A stretch of DNA of 6,254 nt from Thermoplasmata archaeon M9B2D (GCA_002900555.1 MUGD01000122.1:1-6254), one strand, 5' to 3'. Counted from the stretch's first letter, positions 1-6,008 are shown. Numbers and translations are program-made. Notes: generated by a model not told the origin, from the letters alone.

Positions 1-114
1 ACAGAACAAAAAAAAGCAGCAAAAAAACCAAAGAAAGCAAAGAAGCAAGGCACGAAACCGTCTAGCAGTAAAAAGAAGACTGCTTCAAAGAAAACGGAGA
101 AAAAAAGTGAATAG
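1..114 (+). CDS. C-terminal tail of a Lys/Ala-rich protein, possibly ribosomal protein eL31 (partial)
   Basis: Frame 1 is open from the left edge to a TAG at 112-114 and encodes 37 residues. They are almost only Lys, Ala, Ser, Thr, Pro and Gln, with K-rich clusters such as AKKPKKAKKQ and a KKSE end. This is a disordered, strongly basic tail. The next gene, aIF6, starts 2 bases after the stop, so the two are surely co-transcribed. In many archaea the genes for ribosomal proteins eL39 and eL31 sit directly before aIF6, and basic Ala/Lys tails on ribosomal proteins are common, so eL31 with a C-terminal extension is the best guess. That identity rests on context only: the folded domain lies outside the window. 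Another basic nucleic-acid-binding protein is possible. Confidence 0.72.
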   Translation, partial: TEQKKAAKKPKKAKKQGTKPSSSKKKTASKKTEKKSE

Positions 115-116
115 GA

Positions 117-782
117 ATGCTTCAGCTCTTGGATTTTAATGAAAATCCAAACGTGGGAATCTACTGTCGGGCGAATGATTCTATTGTTTTTTTGCAAAAG
201 AGTTTATCGAAGAAGACCCGACAAGTAGTCGGCAACGTCCTTGGTGTCAAAGTACTTGAACTGTGCATTGCTGATTCGACCATTGTCGGCTCGCTGCTTA
301 CCTGTAATTCCTTTGGGGCGATTGTAACTGCATTTGCAACGACAGAAATCTTTTCAACTCTTGAAGAGCAGGGACTTCGTGTGTTCCCGATTAAGGATGT
401 TATCAACGCTGCAGGAAACGACATTCTGGCAAATGATCGTGGTGCCCTGGTTCACCCTGATCTGAAAAACTCTACTGTAAAAAAAATTAGTGAAACCCTT
501 GATGTACCGGTGCAGAAAGGAACTATTGCCTCCCTTGGGACGGTTGGCATGGCTGCAGTGGTCACGAACAAAGGCTGCCTGTGTCATCCAAAGACAACCG
601 AGGAAGAAAGACAACAGCTGGAAAAAGTTTTTGATGTGGATGCCATGATTGGAACTGTGAACCATGGGTTTCCCATGATCGGCAGTGGTCTTGTAGCAAA
701 CACAAAAGGTGCGATTATCGGAAATATGACGACCGGTATTGAGATGGGACGCATTGAAGAAGCATTAGGGTTTTTAGAATAA
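117..782 (+). CDS. eif6: Translation initiation factor aIF6 (ribosome anti-association factor)
   Basis: A 221-residue protein, the usual length of archaeal IF6. The family opening is clear (MLQLLDFNENPNVGIYCRAN), as are the later repeats (NDRGALVHPDL, GTVGMAAVVTNKGCLCHP, and GSGLVANTKGAIIGNMTTGIE near the end). IF6 proteins have a five-fold pseudo-symmetric pentein fold; the recurring 'V.....G.LVHP' units seen here reflect those repeats. The family binds the large ribosomal subunit near uL14 and eL24, blocks joining to the small subunit, and acts in 50S maturation and translation control in the cytoplasm. The ATG at 117 fits the family N terminus. It lies 2 bases after the previous stop, with a weak AGTGA (106-110) 6 bases upstream as the only Shine-Dalgarno-like element. 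Translational coupling to the upstream gene is likely. The eL20/LX gene often found after aIF6 is absent here. Confidence 0.96.
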   Translation: MLQLLDFNENPNVGIYCRANDSIVFLQKSLSKKTRQVVGNVLGVKVLELCIADSTIVGSLLTCNSFGAIVTAFATTEIFSTLEEQGLRVFPIKDVINAAGNDILANDRGALVHPDLKNSTVKKISETLDVPVQKGTIASLGTVGMAAVVTNKGCLCHPKTTEEERQQLEKVFDVDAMIGTVNHGFPMIGSGLVANTKGAIIGNMTTGIEMGRIEEALGFLE

Positions 783-800
783 CACATTTGACTGATCTTC

Positions 801-808
801 TTTTTTTT
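801..808 (+). terminator. Oligo-T terminator after aIF6
   Basis: A run of eight T starts 18 bases after the aIF6 stop, preceded by CTTC. Archaeal RNA polymerase commonly terminates at such T tracts on the non-template strand without a hairpin, and I see no hairpin before it. It probably ends the upstream operon, since a new TATA box follows at 871. Confidence 0.55.
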
Positions 809-870
809 AATTATCGTATTTAGAAATTTTCCCTGGGACAACAGAAGGAAAAAAAAATTTCGAAACATTC

Positions 871-878
871 TTATATTA
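871..878 (+). promoter_or_regulatory. TATA box upstream of the thrS leader / small RNA
   Basis: TTATATTA, preceded by an A-rich, BRE-like CGAAAC at 861-866. Archaeal transcription starts about 25 bases after the TATA centre, which puts the start near 898-900. That is the first base of the GC-rich helix described for 897-976. The good spacing supports a real promoter, but the motif is short and the region is AT-rich. Confidence 0.5.
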
Positions 879-896
879 CATGACATATTCGTTTAT

Positions 897-976
897 CAGG
901 CGGAGAGATGGGATTGCAAGTAAAACAAAAATTTTTTAGTTTCGGAGTTTACACCTCCGCCGCCTCCCCCATATAA
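897..976 (+). ncRNA. Candidate structured thrS leader or small RNA
   Basis: GC-rich pairing stands out in an AT-rich gap. AGGCGG (898-903) pairs with CCGCCT (960-965). Inside it, CGGAG (943-947) pairs with CTCCG (955-959) around a 7-base loop, directly abutting the outer helix, and AAAC (923-926) can pair with GTTT (939-942). An alternative 7-bp helix, GGCGGAG (899-905) with CTCCGCC (955-961), excludes both GC helices, so two states are possible. The TATA box at 871 predicts a transcript start near 898. The element may be a regulatory 5' leader of thrS or a free small RNA. No known RNA family is recognised, and no T tract ends it. The same stretch holds a 22-codon ORF (ATG 908, TAA 974-976) with one Thr codon, so a threonine attenuator peptide is unlikely. 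Pairing is seen by eye only. Confidence 0.35.
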
Positions 977-991
977 CCCTTGAAGCACTAG

Positions 992-1000
992 TTTTAAAAA
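992..1000 (+). promoter_or_regulatory. Possible proximal TATA box of thrS
   Basis: TTTTAAAAA centred about 32 bases before the thrS ATG would start a transcript roughly 5 bases upstream of the codon. A second TATA-like ATATAA lies at 971-976. Whether thrS uses this box, the one at 871, or both cannot be decided from sequence. Confidence 0.4.
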
Positions 1001-1027
1001 CATCAATCTGTTTTACGGGTCGATTCT

Positions 1028-2890
1028 ATGAAGTTATTGCTCATCCACAGCGATTTTATCGAATACGAAGTCAAAGAAAAAGCGATTCCTCATCCAGAGG
1101 AAACAAAAACGACAAAGGATCGGTTCGATGAGGCGTTAACTGTTTTTATTGCAGTTGAAAAAATCGATGAGAAATCCCCCATACAAGCGGTAGATGAGGC
1201 ATCAAAAGAAATCGTAAAAACAGCAGAGCAGCTCAAAGTAAAAAACATCATGCTGTATCCCTATGCTCATCTGTCCTCAGATTTGGCAAGTGGTAAAGCC
1301 GGCAAAGAAATACTCAGCCAGCTGGAACAAGAGGTTAAAAAACAAAATTTCACGGTGAAACGATCACCGTTTGGGTGGTACAAGGCGTTTACCATCTCCT
1401 GTAAAGGCCATCCACTCTCCGAGCTCTCACGGGAGATCATCCCTGGGAAAGAAAAGAAGGCAGTAGAAAAAGAAAAAGAGATACGTTCTCAATGGTGCGT
1501 TCTTACGTTAGATGGGAGATTGGTCGATGCGGAAACATTCGATTTTACTGGCCATGAGGACCTCAAACTACTCTATGAATACGAAAGCAGTGGGACACGA
1601 AAGATTGTTGGTGAGCCACCGCATGTGAAGATGATGCAGTCTCAGGAGCTTGTGGATTATGAGCCTGCAAGCGACTCTGGTCATTTCCGTTGGTACCCAA
1701 AAGGCCGATTAATAAAAGGACTTCTTGAGGAACATATCAACAACATGGTACGGGACATTGGTGGCATGCAGGTTGAAACCCCACTCATGTATGACCTTGA
1801 ACATCCTGCTTTAAGCGAATATGTCAAAAAATTTCCTGCTCGACAATATATTGTACAATCTGACAAGGAGTTCTTCCTGCGGTTCGCCGCCTGCTTTGGA
1901 CAATACATGATTGCTCATGATATGACGATTTCCTACCGGAATCTTCCCTTACGGTTGTATGAGCTGACGCATTACAGTTTCCGCCGTGAACAAAGCGGTG
2001 AGGTCAGTGGTCTGAAACGGCTACGGGCGTTTACCATGCCTGATTTGCATACGTTCTGTCGAGATCTTCCTCAGGCAACCGAGGAATTCAAACGACAGTT
2101 TAGCGCCTCGATGCAATGGATGGATTCACTTAACCTTGACTCTGAGGTTGCTCTGAGGTTTGTTAAAGAGTTTTACGAAAATAACAAAACCCTTGCTATG
2201 GATCTTGTTAAGCTAGCAGGAAAACCAATCCTCATGGAGCTTTGGAATGAACGGTACTTCTACTTTGTGATGAAATTCGAATTTAATGTCATTGATTCCA
2301 TGAAGAAGGCAAGTGCCCTTTCTACAGTACAAATTGATGTGGAAAACGGTAAACGTTTTGACATCACCTATGCTGATGAAAAAGGTGAGAAACAGCATCC
2401 CTATATTTTGCATACGAGCATCTCGGGAAGTATCGATCGGAACATCTATGCGCTACTTGAACGGGAAGCAATAAAGATGAGCCAAGGGAAGAAACCAATG
2501 TTGCCCCTGTGGCTGTCGCCTACCCAGGTTCGGTTCATACCGGTGGCCGATGAGTTTGTACCTGATTGTGAGATGTTTGTCCGAGAGATGCAGATGATAT
2601 CTCCATTCCATTTCATACGCTCTGATATCGACGACCGGGAGGAAAGCGTGAGCCGGAAGATTCGTGATGCAGAAAAAGAATGGGTCCCTTATATCGTGGT
2701 CGTTGGCGAAAAAGAACGCAAAGAAAAAATGGTTTCCCCAAGGGTACGTACAAGCGAGCTTGGAGAGGGAGATCGACCATACACCATAGCACAGTTCCAG
2801 AGTATTATCCTGGAGAAAGTAAAGGATTTTCCACAGCAGAAATTACCTCTTGATGTGCGTCTCTCAAAACGACCGAAATTCAAAGGTTAA
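1028..2890 (+). CDS. thrS: Threonyl-tRNA synthetase, archaeal type with DTD-like editing domain
   Basis: Charges tRNA-Thr with threonine using ATP in the cytoplasm. The 620-residue length is normal for the archaeal form. Residues 1-140 are the archaea-specific editing domain (MKLLLIHSDFIEYEVKEKA at the start), which resembles D-aminoacyl-tRNA deacylase and removes mischarged serine. H81, K119 (in GWYKAF) and E132 line up, with an offset of 2, with the editing-site residues I recall from the Pyrococcus enzyme. The class II catalytic core follows: motif 1 around 244-256 (GGMQVETPLMYD), motif 2 around 309-330 (RLYELTHYSFRREQ), and motif 3 around 465-477 (ISGSIDRNIYALL). C289, H341 and H462 fit the zinc ligands that recognise the threonine hydroxyl and amino group. 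Residues 490-610 form the anticodon-binding domain (PLWLSPTQVRFIPV). The ATG matches the family start; no strong Shine-Dalgarno site precedes it. Complete, with all key residues present. Confidence 0.98.
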   Translation: MKLLLIHSDFIEYEVKEKAIPHPEETKTTKDRFDEALTVFIAVEKIDEKSPIQAVDEASKEIVKTAEQLKVKNIMLYPYAHLSSDLASGKAGKEILSQLEQEVKKQNFTVKRSPFGWYKAFTISCKGHPLSELSREIIPGKEKKAVEKEKEIRSQWCVLTLDGRLVDAETFDFTGHEDLKLLYEYESSGTRKIVGEPPHVKMMQSQELVDYEPASDSGHFRWYPKGRLIKGLLEEHINNMVRDIGGMQVETPLMYDLEHPALSEYVKKFPARQYIVQSDKEFFLRFAACFGQYMIAHDMTISYRNLPLRLYELTHYSFRREQSGEVSGLKRLRAFTMPDLHTFCRDLPQATEEFKRQFSASMQWMDSLNLDSEVALRFVKEFYENNKTLAMDLVKLAGKPILMELWNERYFYFVMKFEFNVIDSMKKASALSTVQIDVENGKRFDITYADEKGEKQHPYILHTSISGSIDRNIYALLEREAIKMSQGKKPMLPLWLSPTQVRFIPVADEFVPDCEMFVREMQMISPFHFIRSDIDDREESVSRKIRDAEKEWVPYIVVVGEKERKEKMVSPRVRTSELGEGDRPYTIAQFQSIILEKVKDFPQQKLPLDVRLSKRPKFKG

Positions 2891-2899
2891 ATACGATAC

Positions 2900-2908
2900 A
2901 TAATATAT
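2900..2908 (+). promoter_or_regulatory. TATA box of purP
   Basis: ATAATATAT lies 10 bases after the thrS stop, with its centre 25-26 bases before the ATG at 2930. Transcription would start at or next to that ATG, giving a leaderless mRNA. This supports ATG 2930 over the in-frame TTG at 2912, which would lie upstream of the transcript. Confidence 0.6.
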
Positions 2909-2929
2909 CGTTTGGATAGGAAATGGTTC

Positions 2930-4060
2930 ATGATAGAGCGCAAAACGATTCAAAGCCTTGTGGAGTCGTACGATCCGGAAGAAATAACAATCGGTGTGTT
3001 AGGTGGACATTCTGCACTGGATGTGTGCCGGGGAGCAAAAAAACATGATTTTCAAACACTTGCGGTCTGTCAGAAAGGAAGAGAGAAGACATATACAAAA
3101 TACTATAAAACCCGCCGTGATGGGAGAGGATGCATCGATAAAACCATTGTGCTTGGCAAGTTTAGTGAAATCACAAAGCCATCGGTGCAGGAACAGTTAC
3201 GAAAGGAAAATACAATCTTCATTCATAATCGATATTTCTGGGTATACTTTGATTTTACGGACATAGAGAATACCTTCAGAGTGCCGATTTTCGGAACACG
3301 ATCCATGCTGAAACTTGAGGAGCGCAACGTCCCAAAAAATCAATATTATCTTCTCCAGAAGGCAGGTATACGCTCTCCGCAGCTGTTCACATCGCCGCAG
3401 GATATCGACCGGCTGGTGATTGTAAAGGTCAGCGAAGCAATCCGTGGCTATGAACGTGCGTTTTTTTTCGCATCAAGTTTTACAGATTATAAAAAGAAAT
3501 CGGGGCAGCTTCTAGCAAAAAAGATGATTACTAAGGAGGCATTGCAACAGGCGGTCATCGAGGAATACGTGATTGGGACCCAGATTAATTTTAATTATTT
3601 TTATTCTGTTCTTGACGATGAGCTGGAAATTATGGGGACGGACACCCGTCGACAAACAAATCTTGACGGTCTCCTTCGTCTTCCCGCTGATGAGCAACTG
3701 GCAGTGCTTAAATACATAAAACCGAAGATCATTGAGACAGGTCACATTGCAGCAACCACCAAAGAATCCATCATAGAAACAATCTTTGAACTTGGTGAAA
3801 AATTCGTTAAAACAACAAAGATAGAATATCCTCCAGGCATTATTGGCCCCTTTGCCTTGCAAGGTGCTATGGTTGCTGATAAGGGAAAAGAAGAGATGGT
3901 GGTCTTTGACGTCTCTTTGCGGATCCCGGGCAGTCCGTTAACGCAATTCACCCCCCATTCCGGTTATCTCTATGGGGAATCATTAAGCTATGGTGAACGT
4001 ATCGCGTTGGAACTAAAGAAGGCGATTGAGACAAAACGACTAAAAGATCTGGTCACCTAA
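2930..4060 (+). CDS. purP: PurP family FAICAR synthetase (formate-dependent ATP-grasp ligase)
   Basis: 376 residues from ATG 2930. The family makes FAICAR from AICAR, formate and ATP, the penultimate step of IMP synthesis in archaea that lack the PurH transformylase, and needs no folate. Residues 17-40 (EEITIGVLGGHSALDVCRGA) match the PurP N-terminal domain. VCQKGREKTYTKYYKTR (46-62), VPIFGTR (118-124), VIVKVSEA (163-170), EEYVIGTQINFNYFYS (211-226), GTDTRRQTNLDGLLRLP (236-252) and PPGIIGPFALQ (301-311) form the ATP-grasp part. VVFDVSLRIPGSP (324-336) holds the late acidic metal-site region. The REKTYTKYYKTR and FDVSLRIPGSP wording looks like the PurP branch distinct from the characterised Methanocaldococcus enzyme, which as I recall has FEMSAR there, so FAICAR activity is likely but not certain. 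An in-frame TTG at 2912 would add 6 residues, but the TATA box and family alignment favour ATG 2930. The 3' end overlaps the convergent gene by 4 bases. Confidence 0.93.
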   Translation: MIERKTIQSLVESYDPEEITIGVLGGHSALDVCRGAKKHDFQTLAVCQKGREKTYTKYYKTRRDGRGCIDKTIVLGKFSEITKPSVQEQLRKENTIFIHNRYFWVYFDFTDIENTFRVPIFGTRSMLKLEERNVPKNQYYLLQKAGIRSPQLFTSPQDIDRLVIVKVSEAIRGYERAFFFASSFTDYKKKSGQLLAKKMITKEALQQAVIEEYVIGTQINFNYFYSVLDDELEIMGTDTRRQTNLDGLLRLPADEQLAVLKYIKPKIIETGHIAATTKESIIETIFELGEKFVKTTKIEYPPGIIGPFALQGAMVADKGKEEMVVFDVSLRIPGSPLTQFTPHSGYLYGESLSYGERIALELKKAIETKRLKDLVT

Positions 4061-4620
4061 GCACATTCAATAATTCGTTCTTCGGTTATTATTTTGTCAA
4101 CTTGTACATCATGCCTTTCACTTGGGATTGTGCTGACGATCTGGACCTCAAACGCAAGGCCTATTCGATGAGCCAGGCTTCGTGTCTTGAACAATCGATC
4201 ATAATACCCACCGCCATACCCAATTCGGTTACCGTTACAATCAAACACAACACCAGGGATAATACACAGGTCAATCGATGCGAGTGGTACTTCCTTAATA
4301 CACTTCTCCCGTGGTTCAAGGATTGTATACGCACCAGGACAAAGGTCGTCCCAGCTAAACAGTGCTGATAGGATAAGGGTTTTATTCTTGGTATCAGTTT
4401 TTGGAACTATGACGGTTTTCCCATGTAGGAGGCTTTCTTGTATCATCACATGAGTATGTACCTCATTGTTGTAAGAAACATAGAAAAGGATGGTATGTGC
4501 ATCTTGATACCATGATAAGTTAAAAAGACGTTGTTGGATTAAAACGCTTTTCTCAAGAACCTCTGATGGGGCCAGGGCCATTCTTCTCTTGAGGATTTGT
4601 TCTCGAAGTATTTTTTTCAT
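4057..4620 (-). CDS. 5-formyltetrahydrofolate cyclo-ligase (MTHFS)
   Basis: 187 residues from ATG 4620, reading leftwards to a TAG at 4059-4057. The enzyme converts 5-formyl-THF to 5,10-methenyl-THF with ATP, recovering a dead-end folate. Family features are all present: the basic N-terminal helix KKILREQILKRR (2-13), FYVSYNNEVHT (46-56) with the conserved Glu of the folate site, LEPRE (101-105), PGVVFDCNGNRIGYGGGYYD (122-141) with the glycine-rich ATP loop, and ERHDVQVDKIITEERII (168-184). Length is typical. A TTG one codon upstream (4623) is a less likely start. GGGTG at 4630-4626 could act as a weak ribosome site, but the TATA spacing suggests a leaderless mRNA. The gene converges with purP. 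Its presence implies a folate-type rather than purely methanopterin-type cofactor, or a related pterin substrate. Confidence 0.95.
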   Translation of the reverse strand: MKKILREQILKRRMALAPSEVLEKSVLIQQRLFNLSWYQDAHTILFYVSYNNEVHTHVMIQESLLHGKTVIVPKTDTKNKTLILSALFSWDDLCPGAYTILEPREKCIKEVPLASIDLCIIPGVVFDCNGNRIGYGGGYYDRLFKTRSLAHRIGLAFEVQIVSTIPSERHDVQVDKIITEERIIECA

Positions 4621-4642
4621 CAAGGCACCCTATTTATTTTTC

Positions 4643-4650
4643 AATATATA
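4643..4650 (-). promoter_or_regulatory. TATA box of the cyclo-ligase gene
   Basis: On the minus strand, TATATATT (4650 to 4643) is centred 26-27 bases before the ATG at 4620, the standard archaeal TATA-to-start distance for a leaderless transcript. Confidence 0.55.
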
Positions 4651-4690
4651 GAATTTCACATCAGGTAAATCGAAGCGATACACCAATATA

Positions 4691-4698
4691 TTTTAAAT
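4691..4698 (+). promoter_or_regulatory. TATA box driving the ATP-grasp transcription unit
   Basis: TTTTAAAT, within a longer AATATATTTTAAAT, is centred about 28 bases before the ATG at 4723. The predicted transcript starts at about 4719-4723. It is divergent from the cyclo-ligase promoter, and the two boxes are about 48 bases apart. The octamer CAATATAT occurs at 4642-4649 and again at 4684-4691, once in each promoter. Confidence 0.5.
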
Positions 4699-4722
4699 TC
4701 TTATCTTCATATATCTTCTTAC

Positions 4723-4761
4723 ATGACTGACTGTAGTCACACGTGCCCCAAAGGCTGGTGA
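4723..4761 (+). other. 12-codon ORF in frame with, and directly before, the ATP-grasp gene
   Basis: ATG 4723 to TGA 4759-4761 encodes MTDCSHTCPKGW. It is in the same frame as the downstream ATP-grasp gene, and that frame stays open from 4762 to 6000. The ATG is where the TATA box predicts the 5' end of the mRNA. The TGA overlaps GGTGA (4757-4761), a core match to the archaeal Shine-Dalgarno sequence. It is therefore either the true N terminus cut off by a nonsense codon, or a leader peptide whose stop feeds re-initiation. No homologue is recognised for the 12 residues. Confidence 0.4.
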
Positions 4762-6000
4762 GCGGTTATTCTGAACACTCCTGATACACGTTTCTTTGAA
4801 AAATGCGATGAATCGATTGCCTTTGTCCTTGGGATTTACCCTACATCGAATCTTGGAGCGGTACGCAATTTGGGACGCCAGGGTGTACAAACAGTGGTTC
4901 TTGATATTAAAAAAACCCAGGCTGCCTTCTATTCCAAATACGCAAAAGGTATCCAATGCCCCCATCCCAAATACCATGAAGAGAAATATATTGATTTTCT
5001 TCTGAATCTTGGTGAAAAACTACCTAGAAAAGGCGTTCTTTTTCCGACAGGGGATACCGAGACACTTGCCCTCCTTAGACACCGTGGCAGATTGGAAAAA
5101 TATTTTCAGTTCACCATGGCAGATTATGATACTGTAGATCGCCTTATTAACAAACAAAAGTTCTATCAACTTCTTGAAGACCTTAACATCCCTCATCCAA
5201 CAACATTTGTGCCTAAAGATGAAAACGATGCGAAAACAGCAGGGACACAGCTCTCATATCCTTGCATTGTAAAACCTGTCTATCCAACCTATTTCAGACT
5301 TGATTTTCAAACGAAACTTTTTGTTGCCTCATCCCCTGAGGAGATGCTATCGTTGTATACAAAGGCTCATGAACGAGGCCATGAGGTGATGTTACAGGAG
5401 ATAATCCCTGGTGGTCCGGAGACGATGTTTGGGTTTAATGCATACTATGACCGAACAGGAACACCCCACGGGCGATTTATATACCAACGGATACGAGAGT
5501 GGCCCTGTGGTTTTGGAAATGGATGCTGTATACAAGCTGTGCAACACCCAATGTTAGGTCGTATCACTGACTCACTAATGAGGGGCTTAGGTTTTTACGG
5601 CATCGTCGATGCGGAATTCAAACGAGATTCTCGGGATGATACCTTTAAATTCATCGAGGTAAACCCACGCATCTGGATGCAAAATAGTTTTCCGTCGCGA
5701 TATGGAAACAATCTCCCCTTTTTTGCTTATCTTGATGCCGTTGGAAAGCATATTCCAAGGGATTCGCCGTATTCCTTGGATAAGACCATCAAATGGGTCT
5801 ATTTCTTAGAGGATATTCAATCATCACAGGCAAGCATAAGGACAAAAACATTATCGTATCTGTCATGGTTGCAAACCTATAGCTTTAGAAATGAACATGC
5901 GGTGTTTTCCTGGGATGACCCCCTTCCCTTCTTCTTGTTAGGATGTCAATCACTGTTCCCTCTTTTTCTACGTTTAGTCAATCGAAATACTTCTTTGTGA
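4762..6000 (+). CDS. ATP-grasp carboxylate-amine ligase-like protein, substrate unknown; 5' end unresolved
   Basis: The open frame runs from 4762 to a TGA at 5998-6000. Homology to predicted ATP-dependent carboligases (COG3919-like) begins before the first common start codon, TTG 4870: ESIAFVLGIYPTSNLGAVRN (4810-4869) is the first strand and glycine loop of the N-terminal nucleotide-like fold, so a 4870 start would lose it. Counting from 4870 as residue 1: GVLFPTGDTETLALLRHR (55-72); ATP-grasp lysine K135 in CIVKP; E177 in LQEIIPGG; E249 in GIVDAEFKRD; and metal ligands E263 and N265 in FIEVNPRIWMQ. The fold and catalytic set look intact. Such enzymes join a carboxylate to an amine or similar group through an acyl phosphate. 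The C terminus (354-370) is hydrophobic and might touch the membrane. No in-frame ATG, GTG or TTG exists in 4762-4869; candidates are ATT 4768, CTG 4771, or read-through from ATG 4723. The neighbours give no substrate clue. Confidence 0.88.
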   Translation, partial: AVILNTPDTRFFEKCDESIAFVLGIYPTSNLGAVRNLGRQGVQTVVLDIKKTQAAFYSKYAKGIQCPHPKYHEEKYIDFLLNLGEKLPRKGVLFPTGDTETLALLRHRGRLEKYFQFTMADYDTVDRLINKQKFYQLLEDLNIPHPTTFVPKDENDAKTAGTQLSYPCIVKPVYPTYFRLDFQTKLFVASSPEEMLSLYTKAHERGHEVMLQEIIPGGPETMFGFNAYYDRTGTPHGRFIYQRIREWPCGFGNGCCIQAVQHPMLGRITDSLMRGLGFYGIVDAEFKRDSRDDTFKFIEVNPRIWMQNSFPSRYGNNLPFFAYLDAVGKHIPRDSPYSLDKTIKWVYFLEDIQSSQASIRTKTLSYLSWLQTYSFRNEHAVFSWDDPLPFFLLGCQSLFPLFLRLVNRNTSL

Positions 6001-6008
6001 AGGTGGGA

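Noticed and set aside
584..886. Minus-strand 100-codon ORF over the end of aIF6
   Set aside because: Antisense to conserved aIF6 coding sequence, low-complexity start and no promoter or ribosome site.
897..966. Possible degenerate tRNA gene: outer helix plus 5-bp stem with 7-base loop look like acceptor and T arms
   Set aside because: The loop TTTACAC lacks the TTCRA pattern, there is no D stem, no variable loop, and the middle hairpin is only A/T-rich with a 4-bp stem. Kept only as a structured leader candidate.
2912..2929. TTG start giving purP six more residues
   Set aside because: The family N terminus aligns with ATG 2930 and the TATA box predicts transcription starting there.
3512..3862. 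116-codon minus-strand ORF inside purP
   Set aside because: It is antisense to well-conserved PurP sequence, its Cys/Phe-rich translation looks unlike a protein, and it has no promoter; a shadow ORF.
4759..4761. TGA read as selenocysteine in the ATP-grasp gene
   Set aside because: Archaeal SECIS elements are GC-rich hairpins, usually in the 3' untranslated region. The region 6001-6196 is AT-rich with no such hairpin, and the first 12 residues do not resemble a known selenoprotein motif.
4796..5005. 69-codon plus-strand ORF overlapping the start of the ATP-grasp gene in another frame
   Set aside because: It contains no recognisable protein, and the other frame encodes conserved ATP-grasp sequence. 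Its ATG at 4808 matters only as a hint of a lost base.
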